DNA of 64,000 nt from Cucumis sativus (taxonomy: Eukaryota > Streptophyta > Magnoliopsida > Cucurbitales > Cucurbitaceae), in the NCBI RefSeq assembly GCF_000004075.3, contig NC_026659.2, forward strand, positions 1,240,001 to 1,304,000, written 5' to 3'. The notes below the pieces were generated by a model. That model made no database searches. It saw only the letters and a list, made by a program, of their open reading frames with translations, and had not been told where the DNA came from. The position numbers and the translations under genes were made by a program. Positions 50,633 through 62,999 of the stretch are shown here, one piece after another. Within the stretch, counting starts at the first letter, position 1; each line of letters starts with the position of its first letter.

Positions 50633-51083
50633 TGATGAAACCAAAAAGTTCATTTTCACTATATATACAAAGTCTATATCTAAATTAATTAATTCCCCAA
50701 ATTTAGGATGATTTGAGAATTGAATTATACTAAAAACAAGTTCAAAGTGTTTAACCAAAAATTTTAAAAAGTACATGACTAGACAAAAAATAATTTCGGA
50801 CTCACAAATTCACAAGCTTTAGGTGTTTGATAGAAAATCATCCACGTTAAAGAGAGAAGAGGGAATGTATTGATTATTACTATAATGTATGTTATAGATT
50901 AATTTAATTTGGACAAAAGATTCAAACTATTTTGATTAGAAAATAAAATAGTAAACTAAAAAAAGATATACTAAAGGGAAAAAAGGAAAGAAAAGGATGA
51001 TGGAAAAGAAATTATTGCATATGAAAAAGAAAAAACAGGGAAGGACCATACCCTGCTATAATGAAAACCATTGATTGACCGAA

Positions 51084-51416
51084 ACGTGGCCGTTTTAGTT
51101 TCATTCTCAAATCTAAGCCGCTTCGTTGAGTTGGCCGCGTCTCCCAGGGGCTCCACCTTGTCCCCCTGACGTGGCATCACCACCACCTATCGTTAAAATC
51201 TCCTGAAGCCCAAAAGCTGTATTTTTTTAATTATTATTACTTCATACTTTATTATTCTATTCTTACAATATAGTTTTTTCAATATACTTCGGGAAGTGTA
51301 ACAATGTAAACCCAAATCCATAACATCAACCCAAAAAACTATTTTCATTATTATTTCTTACGCATAAAAAGAAAAAACATTATCGTTACATTAATATTAA
51401 TTAATCGAGGCACGTG
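51084..51416 (+). promoter_or_regulatory. Cluster of ACGT elements upstream of SPA2
   Basis: ACGTGGC at 51084-51090, TGACGTGGC at 51167-51175 and a perfect G-box CACGTG at 51411-51416. ACGT cores bind bZIP factors such as HY5 and bHLH factors such as PIFs, which act in the same light pathway as SPA proteins. They lie 1.1-1.4 kb before the start codon and probably near or upstream of the transcription start. Functional use is inferred. Confidence 0.45.
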
Positions 51417-51917
51417 ACAAAAACTTGACCCCTTTGAAATATATATATATTTATTTATTTACAACCAAAAATTCTTTTTCTAAAAGAAAGAAAATTATTT
51501 AATTTAATTTTTATTTAGTTGAGGATGAGAAAGCGAGGCAAAAAGATATTTCGTTTTTCTGCTTTCTATTAATCTATTGTGTCACACGTATTTTTTTTTC
51601 TCTATTTTCTTTTTCTTCTGCTTCTTTCTCCTTCTTCTCACTGCTTTCTAGGGTTTTTGCTCTCCTTAATTTCTTGTTTATTTTCTTTTCTTTTGTAATT
51701 TTGGTCTGCTTCTCACTTCATCGCTTGCTTTCTCATATTTATTCATAATTGGATATTTATATATATAAATTTCAAATTTTCTGGTGGGGAATTCATTACT
51801 GTTTGGCAGCTGAGAAAGTGAAGATGATTTGTGGATGGGGTGGCAGTTTTCATATTGCTCTTTTTCTGTCTAATTTTTTGACAGATGTAGGGAATTTGTG
51901 CTCGGAGCGGTTTAGAG

Positions 51918-52068
51918 GTGAGTTCTTATCCTTATTTATTTAAGGATAAGGATGTGCTTTTGAATGATAATTTCTTTGTTGCCATTAAATTCTGTTGATT
52001 ATCGTTTGAATCCAATCCTTGTTCTTCTGGGGGTTGATTTTTATTGTAATGAATTTGAGTGTTTATTG

Positions 52069-52120
<52 letters not shown>

Positions 52121-52477
52121 ATGTTTGGTGTTCCTTTTCGTAATGATTGGAGTTAGGAAGTTTTTAGTTTAAACCCTATTTTCGACTGATTTATAGATGT
52201 CATTGGGAAGTGTTTTAGTTGAATTGTATTAAAAGTGAGTCAATTGCATTTTTTTTTCATTTTTCTACGTTTAATTTGAGTTTTATGCTTTTGCTGCTCA
52301 ACCATTTTGAATGGCCTATGTTTCAGGATTGTGTGGTTTTGTAGTATCTGTCTACGGTTCTTTTCTTAAAGAGGAATATTGCTGTTCTGATAGTTTTCAA
52401 GAATTGAAAATAATTGGTTCCTAGATTTGGTATTCTATTCGTGGTATTTGACTTGGCAACTTGTGTTGTGCTTGCAG
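51918..52477 (+). other. 5' UTR intron of SPA2-like gene
   Basis: Donor AGAG/GTGAGTT at 51918 and acceptor CTTGCAG ending at 52477 match plant consensus well. Removal joins an untranslated first exon to the exon holding the start codon. The intron contains a TA microsatellite (about 52075-52104) followed by a T run. Confidence 0.7.
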
Positions 52478-52488
52478 GGCAATCAAGT

Positions 52489-52531
52489 ATGTGAAATAAT
52501 GATGTTGGTTTGGACAGAATGGAAGAAATGA
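52489..52531 (+). promoter_or_regulatory. Upstream ORFs in the SPA2 leader
   Basis: ATG directly followed by TGA at 52489-52494, a minimal start-stop. A second uORF of ten codons (52499-52531) overlaps the main ATG at 52519 in another frame. If the first leader exon begins early enough, a longer uORF from 51749 would also end at the same TGA after splicing. Such elements commonly reduce translation of the main frame. Confidence 0.6.
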
Positions 52532-55500
52532 GCGAGGATATGACGCTATTGGATGCGACTGAGGATGCACATGTCCAAAATAAGGTCAGGCAAGATGCTC
52601 AGGAGAATGAGTATGTGCTGAAACCTGAAAATAACAACGTAGTTGAATCACAGGAAATGGTTACACCTGTTGACGGCGGCTATTCACAATATTATCCTCA
52701 TGAATTTACTGACATCTTAGAGGGCAAGAATCTGAATAGGTGTAAAAACAATTTGAAATTATCTGATCAACCAGAATGTAGTCCTCATTGTATGGATGAT
52801 GCTGGCGTTATGGTTGAAGAGTTAACTGTGAAGAATCACAACGGTTCCAATTTAGCAATTATAGGTCCATCAGACAATAGAGCAAGGCTGCTTTCTAGGC
52901 ATAGTCAGTGGCAACATCTTTACCAGCTTGGAAGTGGTTCAGGAAGTGGGAGTTCACGTATAGATACTTCTTACAAAAACCATGGTCTGGCAGTAACCCC
53001 TGGCTTGGAGAACGGTGGGTACACATCTTTTCCTGAGGCTTTTGCTGGAAGAGCCAGTCGTAATGATTGTGGAGAAGAATTGGAAGAAATGAAGGCTGTT
53101 GACAATAAGGGTGGTGATGCTCAGGGCAGCATTCGGACCAAGATTCTATCAAAATCTGGTTTTCCTGAATTTTTTGTTAAAAGTACCTTAAAAGGCAAGG
53201 GGATCATTCGTAGAGGTGTACAACTGGAGGGCTTTAATGTTGAACATAGAAACCCTAAGAATGCGAGGATTGCTGGGGGTATTACATTGGCATCTGATTC
53301 ATCTTTACAGCATGATGTTAAGCCCGTCATTCCTGCTTTGTATAGGAAATCTGAGCATAAACATCGGGGTTCTTCTTTAGATGGCATTAGCCTGAGAGAA
53401 TGGCTTAAGGTTCCCAACCAAAAAGTAAATAAAATTAAATGCTTGTATATATTTAGGCATGTAGTTGAGCTAGTGGAGCGTTCTCATGGTCGGGGGGTTT
53501 TGTTGCATGACTTACGTCCATCTTCTTTCAGGATATTGACGACAAATCAGGTAAGGTATGTTGGAACTTTTATTCAAAGTAAAACTCCAGAAAGCCTAAT
53601 GGTTAAAGATGGTCAGTGTTCAGATAGCCATCTGACTCGGAAAAGGCCATTAGAGCAAGGGAACTTTCTGTCATTTGGTGGATCTCCGAAAAAACAAAAA
53701 GATGCCCAGAATATGAGTCTTATGGCCCGACACTCTTATTTTCCTTTTAAATCTGGTACCAGTCTTGAAACTGCAAACACAAGGGACTGCAATAAAAATG
53801 TTTCGGAAAACTACAACGAACATTTTGTGGAACAGGGGGGTTGGAACAAGCCTGCTGGCCTTCGAGCTTATGATTCTGCCCAGACTTCAGCAAGTGACCT
53901 ATTGGAAGAGTCATGGTATGTTAGTCCAGAGGAGCTTATGACAGGATGCTGCTCAGCTAAATCAAACATATTCTCTCTTGGCGTTCTTCTTTTTGAGGTG
54001 AGAAGATAGTCGTGGGTTTAATTGATATGAAGAAAGCTAAGTGTGTTTTCTTTCCTTCACAGAATGTTGAAAATGCTTCTATTGATAAACTTGGATTAAA
54101 CGAGTTTCTATCCAATATCCATGAAGTCGAAAGTTTAAAGCTGTTACTTTTTGTTGGTTGAGTGAAACTATTGAGTCGTAGAAAATTTCTCAAAAAAATT
54201 CACCAACCTAGGATGTGCAGCTATGCATTATTCTAGTTCTTGCTAGTGATGTCACTGTTCCATAAGTAGTTCTAGTTTTTGTGTTATTCTATCACTTTCT
54301 TGCGACCCTGAAAATTCCCCTTAAATGAGTATACTTTATTTCTTTCAGTTACTTGGAAAGTTTGAATCAGATGGTGCACTTGCTGCGGCAATGTCAAATT
54401 TGCGTGACAGGATTCTTCCTCCCAGCTTTCTAGCTGATAATTTGAAGGAAGTTGGTTTTTGTCTTTGGTTGCTTCATCCTGAACCTGCATCTCGTCCTAC
54501 AGCAAGGTAATAAAGAATTGTAGTCTACCTCAAATCACAATTCTTAGTGTTTGAATGAACAGTATACATGAAAGTATGACTGCTTACTTATGTTAAGAGT
54601 GTCAACTGTCAACTGTCAACTGTCATTTTTCATAATTTGGTATAAAGTGGTCTGACTGAAAAAGGAGCCTGTCAATTATTTTTATAAGGATTGAAATATT
54701 TATCGATTTGTTGACATATCCCTAAAAAGTTAGTTTGACATTAATTTAAAGATTAATCAAAATCTTCAATATCTTTTAATAATTCATAAGGCACAAGAAA
54801 TATCATCTATTAATCCCAATATGGATAAGAACTAATAAAAAGAATTATACCTTAGTTTGGAGTAAATCAAATAAATTATAATTCAAATAATCATATCAAT
54901 TTCTTTATTTACATAAATATTCGTCGATATCAATATTTTATCGTTATTCTTGCTAGAGACGACGACCATCCAATTACGTCTACAATGATATGACATTGTC
55001 TACTTTGGGCATGATGACTTTTTTTTGGTTTCACATAAAATGCTTCAGACCAAAATAGGCAGTTGTATTCACTTATATACCCATGGTTATCTAGCCAATG
55101 TGGGACTTCAATTGAATTCCCAACTATCCTCTTCTTGAAAAAGGACTACCAAGCCTTCCCTGCTTTCTAACCCATATTCAGGCCACCTCTTCTTCTTCGG
55201 AGCATATCTCACAATCTAATAAAACTCACCATTTTTTTTTCATTTAATATTGATTTCCACGTATTAGACCTAAGTTTTCTAGCTCACAAGTGAAAAAAAT
55301 GTTGAAGTATTAGTACAATTACACCATCAATACTTGTATATCCATGACCTTCCATATATCTAGCTAATGTGAGATTTTTGGTTGTATTTCCCACGATAGA
55401 TTAGATAACATGGGTTTAATCTCAAAACCAATTGGCTATGATAGTAATAGCCTATGTGTCTTATAAACATTGCAAAATCCCTTGATTTTTCCATATGGAT

Positions 55501-58350
55501 CTTCAATATGCTTCCTCAAAATGACGCCTCTTTGAATTTGCCATCTTTGGATTAGATCCCAATTTATATTTGGATTGAATGCCTGTTCCTCCTTTTTGGG
55601 CTCTGTTTGTAAATAGAGGGTGAAAATAGTAATTTAGCTGATTTTGAAATTTTACTCGTTTGCTTCTACCAATGGTTAACTGGTTTCTTTTCTTGTATCT
55701 ATTAATAACTGGTTTTTTTTTTTTTTTTTGTAATTTCTGGATGAACAGGGAAATTTTAGAATCAGAACTAATTAATGGAATGCCAAGTGTTCCGGAACCG
55801 GAGCTCTCAACATCTATTGATGAGGAAGATGCTGAATCAGAGTTATTATTGCAGTTTCTCACATCATTGAATGAGCAGAAGCAGAAACAAGCCTCAAAGT
55901 TGGTGGAAGACATACGGTATTTAGAATCAGATATTGAAGAAGTCAATAAAAGGCACAGTTCAGCTAAACCCGTGGATAAGTCTGGCTTGTCTACTGTGGA
56001 TGGAAGGGATGATTTGATTCTTCATGGAGGATATTTAAATTCGGATATGTGCCCTCAGGTATATAGAATATCACATACCAATGAAGAGAGAATAGCAAAA
56101 AACATAAGTCAGCTTGAAGGTGCCTATTTTTCCATGAGATCAAAAGTAGATCCTTCTGAGAATGACTCAGCAATTCGGACAGACAACGATTTACTGAGAG
56201 CTCGGGAAAACTGCTATCTACCACAAAAAGATGATGAGATGAGTCACAGTGATCGTCTGGGTGCCTTTTTTGATGGATTTTGCAAGTATTCTCGCTATAG
56301 CAAGTTTGAAGTACGTGGAGTACTGAGAAATGGTGATTTTAACAGTTCCTCAAATGTAATTTGTTCCTTGAGTTTTGATCGGGATGAGGAATATTTTGCT
56401 GCTGCTGGAGTGTCAAAGAAAATAAGGATTTTTGAGTTTAACTCAGTCTTTAGTGACTCGGTAGATATTCACTATCCCGCAGTTGAAATGTTTAATAGAT
56501 CAAAGCTTAGCTGTATTTGCTGGAATGGCTACATCAAGAACTATTTGGCTTCAACTGATTATGATGGTGTTGTTAAGGTATGACCTAGCTGGCACTGTGT
56601 ATCTTTCTTGTAGTGCCTTGGTTATTGAAATTTTGTGGAATTTATAGACACAAGTATTTTTACCTCATGGTATGCCTAGATTTTATAGAAGTCTCTTGTT
56701 ACTCTTAATTGATTTGTCTCTCAATGATTTTTGGCTTTAACTTCTGAAAATGCTAATACTGATCAATATGTGCTATTCAGTATCCAATCTAGACTTCTGC
56801 TACACCGTTTAACAATTGTTATTATTATTTTTGTTTTGAGGATCACTCACAATCCCATTTTCTTGAATGGATTTCCAGTTATGGGATGCAACTGTAGGTC
56901 AAGAGGTTTCTCAATTCAATGAACACAATAAAAGGGCGTGGTCTGTTGACTTTTCACAAGTGCATCCTACAAAATTGGCCAGCGGAAGTGATGATTGTTC
57001 TGTGAAACTTTGGAGTATTAATGAGGCATGTCCTCTCTCTCTCTCTCTCTCTCTCTCCCCTTTTCCTTTTCCTTCTCCTTTCTTACATCCCCTGGATTAT
57101 TGTTCTTCCTCGTTTGCCTTTTTATTGGAAATATAAGACCCAAGCAAAGGATTTGGAAGGGAGAGAAACTTCCTTCTACATTTAAGGGTTTGTGCATGAG
57201 GAGCCAGCTCCATTCTTTTCGAAAATAACCATTAAAACTAATTTTTCTAGTTATTCTGGGTAATCTTTTCCCTTTTGGATAGATACTTTGAAAAAGAATA
57301 AACTGCTTTTATTTTTGTTTACGTAGACCTGGAACTTCACTATTTCACATTCTCAATTAAAAGAAGAGCTGAAAAGTAAGAAAAATTGTTTGACTTGGTT
57401 CCTCAAATGCCATTGTTAACGGTATAACTTAATTCATATGAAGATTGTGTCGTTGGTTATATATCATTGTGACTCTACTTCGTTACTTATAAGATCTACT
57501 TGTCTACTTGAATTCTTCACTAAAGGATCGATCCTTGTGCATTATTTTGCTGCAGAAGAACTGTTTGGGCACAATTAGGAACATAGCGAACGTCTGCTGT
57601 GTTCAGTTCTCTGCTCACTCAACCCATTTGCTGGCTTTTGGGTCTGCTGATTACAGAACATATTGCTTTGATCTACGCAATACTAAAGCTCCTTGGTGTG
57701 TGTTGGGTGGCCATGAGAAAGCTGTAAGCTATGTGAAGTTCTTGGACTCTGGGACCCTCGTTTCTGCATCCACAGACAACACGTTGAAGCTATGGGATCT
57801 TAATAAAACCAATCCTACTGGCTTGTCTACAAAAGCTTGCAGTTTAACTTTCAGCGGCCACACTAATGAAAAGGTTTCTCTCTCTCTATGCTCCCTTTGA
57901 TTTTAGAATATATGGAAGCTTATAGAATTCGCTTCTTCATTTTATTTGTTCTTCGAGTTACTGAATTATTTGCTATTCTCCACTTCTAGAATTTCGTGGG
58001 TCTATCAGTTTCCAATGGCTACATAGCTTGTGGTTCAGAAACAAACGAAGTATGTTCTTTATCTTCCTCCGAATTCAAAATTGCTCTTGAGAACTCTGAA
58101 AATATACTCCTTAAGACGACATCTCTTTGATGGACTGCATATTTGAACTCATTTTCAGGTATATGCCTACCATAGATCTCTGCCCATGCCAATGACTTCC
58201 TACAAGTTTGGTTCTATCGACCCTATTTCTGGAAAAGAGACTGAGGATGACAATGGACAGTTTGTTTCAAGTGTATGCTGGAGAGGAAAATCCGACACGG
58301 TTATTGCAGCCAACTCAAGTGGGTGTATAAAAGTACTGCAAATGGTTTGA
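52519..58350 (+). CDS. SPA2: SPA1-RELATED 2 (COP1 partner; pseudokinase-like, coiled coil, WD40)
   Basis: A 1,060-residue protein of the COP1-SPA E3 ubiquitin ligase, which degrades light-signalling factors in the nucleus in darkness. Exons: 52519-53997, 54349-54506, 55749-56577, 56879-57025, 57556-57873, 57990-58049 and 58159-58350. The intron after 57025 has a GC donor (GAG/GCATGT); the rest are GT-AG. The kinase-like region spans about 285-560: HDLRPSSF (330-337) replaces HRDLKPxN and no DFG is present, as known for SPA proteins. A coiled coil follows at about 575-610 ([20 protein letters not shown]). WD40 repeats fill about 690-1055, with VKLWDA, VKLWSI and LKLWDL. Length is close to Arabidopsis SPA2 (about 1,036), and N-terminal layout fits SPA2 better than the short SPA3/SPA4. 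The open frame reaches nine bases further upstream but has no ATG there. Confidence 0.95.
54950..55400 (+). mobile_element. TRIM/LTR-type retroelement remnant in SPA2 intron
   Basis: Within the 1.2-kb second coding intron, phrases such as ATATGACATTGTCTACTTTG and AGCCAATGTGGGACT resemble the ends of small plant retroelements of the TRIM kind. A second related phrase near 55363 suggests more than one piece. It is old and broken, with no coding part. Family and exact ends are uncertain. Confidence 0.4.
57031..57057 (+). repeat. CT microsatellite beside the GC donor of SPA2
   Basis: About thirteen CT units start five bases after the GC donor of the intron following the fourth coding exon. Confidence 0.9.
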
Positions 58351-58699
58351 GACTGAGAATTGATCCGCTGATTTAACTTGACGAACGTGATCATCTTCAG
58401 TCACTTTACATTACAGCTCCTGGATTTGACTGAAGTATCTGAAGCCCAAGAATTATGGTAACAGCATATTACATTTTGCATCTCATAATATTTAATTTCT
58501 TCCTCGTTTCCTCCTTTTCTTTGAGTTCTATAGGTTGAGCTATTTGATTCAGTATAAATATGGAATCATATGGTTGCAAAAGGTGCTGCAGAGGTTTTGA
58601 TGAATGATGTATATATAAGGAGAAAAAAAAAGGAAATATATATATATATGTCTCTAAAGTTTTACACTTCTTTCTAACTGATAATTTATTCGATTCTTT

Positions 58700-60320
58700 T
58701 CGTGATTGTAATTTTACCCAACAGCTACCTATAAAAGCTGCATAAAGAAGCAGAATGGTTGCATATTGAGATTGTGAAACACTTCCCCTCTTCTGGATTT
58801 TGAATTTTCTCCTTCAGCTTTGCTTAGGATTTGTGTTTAAATCAAATATATTGGAGACCAATTTTTTTACCTTTGGCTGCTCATATATGTACTGAAAATC
58901 TAACTAACCCTATAATTTACACACAGTTTATATTCGTTTCATTTATCACAATAATTTACAACTTTGTCCTTTTGACATGGTGAAAACAACACTTCTTTCT
59001 GTACTTAAAGCATCCGAGAACTGAAATTACTCAAGATCTGAGAAATTATAAGTTTACTTCATAAATATATGATACAATATTGTAAAATTGACGTGCTCTT
59101 TCAATGTGTAACACCATCTAAATCGTACAATGAAAATGAAAACGTATGAATGATGTATGCAAGTAATCGCTTCCGTCCTTATATTGTCTTAACAATCTCT
59201 CAGCAAACGTCTAAATTCAAAGGTGTGTCCGAACTATAGACACCTACACACCTGGATCACATTGATACATGAATAGATGTGTCAATTAAATATGTAATCA
59301 ATCGTACTCAAAACTCAAACCTTACTAACATAAAAGTTGCACCTCTATTCATAAAAGTTGCACCTCTATTCGCTTAAAATACTTAAAACTCGAAGATAAA
59401 AGGTTAAAATAAGTATTTACTAAATTGTAAAGAACAAAGATTTACAGTGATTACGACACAAAATTTAATCGATGCAACATTAGTTTCACAAATCTCAACC
59501 CAATTTAGTCTAAAGCTTTGCCCTTATGTTTGATAATTCACTCTCTCTAATTTGCCACACTAATTTCATGTTTCACCCTTATTTGTTCTAAAAAGATCAC
59601 AACTCAACAGATTAGAAATTCAATCACTAGATTTGATGGTGTCGCTTATTCGTTCTTTGTAGCTTTTACAATTTTTACAATTTAGTAAATTGTAATCATC
59701 CAAAGCCTCCAAGTTAATTGAAAAGAGTAGAGAGTGCCATTATTTCATAAAATTGAGACAATCTTACCTCAAACAGAAAGTAGTATCGAGAGTATGCTGC
59801 TGCACTTGTCACTTTCTCTAATCGTCCATTCGTTTGCCATGTTGTATCAAATCTCTGCTGTGTTTAAATTAAAAAAGAAGATGATGAAAAGAAAAGGCTT
59901 TGTGGAAAATAAGTCATAATCCCTGCTTCGAAAACCACAGAGGACAATCTTCTGTCTTCTAATGTTAAAACTGCACATCACAATCCTGAAAGAACCAAAA
60001 AAGACTGAAGAACAGTTTTACAAGTTATGGAAGAAAAGAACCAAAATTTGAAGCTCCACTGCACTACATTCTTATAAGTTAAAAAAGAAAAAGGAAAAAA
60101 AAAAAAAAAAAACAGAATTAGCTATTCTTTCTGACGTCCAGAAACTACAAGAACTTAATTACAAGAAGCTAACATGAAATTGATTCTAACACTATTTCTG
60201 TAAGAGAAAAGAAAACAAATGAAGTATCTGATTCTATGTGACTTGAAAACAATGCCAGAAATTTCACAATAATGTAGAAGAAAAGCTCTACAAAAAGGCT
60301 TCCATCTGTGAAGAAGCAAG
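58700..60320. other. Intergenic space between convergent SPA2 and DUF1221 kinase
   Basis: Untranslated tails of both genes and spacer. Contains a 21-bp unit repeated twice (59329-59371). No other gene was seen. Confidence 0.5.
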
Positions 60321-60325
60321 AAAAG

Positions 60326-62550
60326 CTAGTGAATCTCCGAGTCCGATACATGACCATTCAGTCTCCTTCTTCCCTTGCTCAGAGGGCTAGAAAATGGTAA
60401 AGGGATATCTCTGTTTGTCTTCAATGCTCGAGGTCGTGCAGTTGTTCGTGTCGGTGTTCTTGATGGTGTTCGTGAAGTCATTCGTGTTTTTGTTTCTGGG
60501 ATCCCTGATTAAAACCAACCGCAAGCGTCAGTTATTATATGGCCAATTTGTTTGTAACATGAAGTTTTGAACAAAAGGAAACAAAAATCTTACCTGTGCC
60601 TCTTTTGATCTTTGTATCTGGAACTTTCTTTGTAATCGGCATTTTCTTGGATGGAGCTTCAGAATAGACAGATCTCATATCGGAATAAAAGGATCTTGTA
60701 TCACTTGCTGGGATGGTGAATGGATCTTCTATTACAGAAACTGTGTCATCCCTGTAAATGGATGCACAATCATCCTTACTAATGGAAACCACATCACTTG
60801 CAGAATCCCAAGTCTTGATTTTGCTTGGATTTGTCTTCTCTTTCTCTGCAAGTCTATAAGCAAACATTTGGAATGGAATCTGTGAAACTGAACACAAATC
60901 ACCAACCCCATCTGAGGAGAACTTCCTTGCAACTCCTGCTTCAACGTCGCAGTAATCAACGGTAGGCATTTGCAGTTCGGGCTGATTGCTTTCAGCAGGG
61001 TTCATAGCGAGGAATTTCTTCACCTGGCGAAGGATTCGACAAATGGAAGAGAAAGATAACCGCTGAGACGGGTCAGAGTGCCAGCATCTTTTCGTAAGGC
61101 TGACCAAGTATTTAGGAGTTGGAAACGGGAAGAGGGGTCTCTCTCCTGCTCGGATATTGCGACTCATCTTCTCCCCTTGTAAATGGCTGTCCTCAAATGG
61201 AACCTTTCCAGTCAAAAGCTCAAAACAAAGCATTCCAAAACTGTAAACATCTGCTTTCTCTGTCTTTCGGAAAAAAGAAACAGTCCCTGGAGCTTGTTGT
61301 TCTTGCTCTGCCATCACTTCTGGGGCATGCCAGATAAAAGGGTTGGTTTCTAGTTGGTTTGTTGAGTTTCTGGGAGGTGAATTCTTGACGGATGATAAAC
61401 CGAAACCGGAGACTTTTACTAGATAAGAGCCTTCTGAAGAGTTTCTTGGCTTCATAAATACATTGGAAGGGTTTAAGTCTCCGTGATAGATCATTTGAGA
61501 GTGAAGATATTCCATGCCTCTAGCAATTTGAAGCATGATATCAACCGAAACATGGAGAGGAAACAAGAGTCTTCTCCTCGCTCCGTTGTTATCCTTCATG
61601 TAGGAAGAAAGATCCTTGGACATCAACTCAGTTACAAGAAAGTACTCTTTCTTCTCCTCATCCAAAAAGCCACAGAGATATTGCAATATATTAGGATGTA
61701 AAAGTGATAAAAGAATTGGAACCTCGGATTCTGTTTCTTCAGTTTCCGCCGTGAACTGTCTCATTCCAAAGTTCTCTCCAAACCATTGAACTTCCTTAGA
61801 CTGCCCTCCGTCCAACCGTCTCCTCACCTGATAATCCTTTGTTCCAACTAAAATCGAACTCGGGAACAGCTTTGCCTTCGACGGTTCTGAGTTGTTTAAT
61901 TTCTTTATCAACAATTCACCAAGCTGCTGCTCGTTCTTTGAAACAGCTGTTCCTGGTGAACTTATCTTCTCTTTGAGTGCTTCAACTAGCAGCCATCGAT
62001 CTTCTCTCAAAACGCTCTGCATCCGATTACGTATCTCTCGAGGAACCAAATACTGTTTCCCAAATCTCCAGTGGAACAGTTTCAAGTCATTCCATTCCAT
62101 ATCATATTTCCTCATAAGTACAAGCCTCCTCTTCTGCATCTCGTCCTGATCGAGCCCTGATATCTCTCCAGCCGTCTCAATCGCTTCAATGACAGCAGGA
62201 AAGCATGAAAGCAAGTTATGGACATGGAATTCAATGCAGTCTTTGCTGTGATGGAAGCTGATTACTTTAGCCCACCAGTCTTTGCCATCTATGCATTGCT
62301 TAATGTAAAGCTCCCCTTCTTTAAAAACTCTATGCAATTCCCTCAAAGGCTGTTCAAGAGCTTTCCACTTGGTGTTCTTCTCTTCAAGCTTAAGATTATC
62401 CCTAATCTCTCCGGCAATGGTATCAAAAGCCAACCTAAACATATCATGAAGTAAACAACATTGACGCTGGTTGAATTGAATATCATCTTGCAACACCATA
62501 AGAGCCTTTAAGCTTCCCAATACCTCTCCAATACGCCGGAATTGTTCCAT
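60326..62550 (-). CDS. DUF1221 protein kinase-like protein, probable pseudokinase
   Basis: A 711-residue plant protein with an N-terminal DUF1221 helical domain (about 1-200) and a kinase fold (about 235-512). Exons on the minus strand: 62550-60594 and 60504-60326, with a strong GTAAGA donor. The kinase part lacks a clear glycine loop and VAIK lysine. The catalytic loop reads HGDLNPSN (356-363), keeping Asp and Asn, but DFG is replaced by SGFG (381-384), so the metal-binding Asp is gone. HAPEVM (408-413), ADVYSFGML and the CWHSDPSQR block are kept. The tail is Ser-rich, then Thr/Arg-rich (TRMTSRTPSRTPTRTTARPR), probably phosphorylated and basic. It resembles Arabidopsis At5g41730/At1g64300, as I recall. 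Catalysis is doubtful; a scaffold role is inferred. The start is the first ATG and begins the conserved MEQFRRIGEVLGSL. Confidence 0.93.
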
Positions 62551-62654
62551 CCCGGCTTAGAGAGGAGAATTCCGCTAAAGACAACAACAGACCCCAAAAA
62601 CACACAATCGTCTCTCGAACCGAAATTAAAATCCGTTTCCAACTACACCACCAC

Positions 62655-62849
62655 CTACAAAAAAAAAAAAAAAATTCAACCACACAACAATGAGAAGCAA
62701 TAAGCAGCAGAAGGAAAAACCCCAAAACTCTCAAAAGTCCCAAACAATTCCCCAAGCCTCTAGTACCAAAACAAAATGATCAAATGGAAGTATCATTAGA
62801 AAAACAGTCAATAAACAAATTCACATAATCTCAATAAAGAAAACAATAC
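62655..62849 (-). other. Probable 5' UTR intron of DUF1221 kinase gene
   Basis: Donor GAAG/GTATTG (from 62849) and acceptor TTTTTTGTAG (ending 62655) behind a T run remove 195 bases ahead of the start codon. Both sites match consensus. Start of transcription was not resolved. Confidence 0.55.
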
Positions 62850-62999
62850 CTTCACTTAAAAAATTCCCCTGTAATTTCAGAAGCAATCAAGCAAGCGGTG
62901 GGCCAGAAGCGAGAAAGTGGAATCAAATTCTCTTGCTTATAAACCCAACAAAAGAACAAAAAGAAAAAACCCAGTTTGAGGATCAAAACCCGGTTGGGG

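Noticed and set aside
50971-51186. 71-codon minus-strand frame starting MVVMPRQGDKVEPL
   Set aside because: The first 45 codons look somewhat coding, but no family is recognised and the rest is low-complexity; more likely promoter DNA of SPA2.
55503-55946. 147-codon minus-strand frame in SPA2
   Set aside because: Antisense to the intron and the coiled-coil exon of SPA2.
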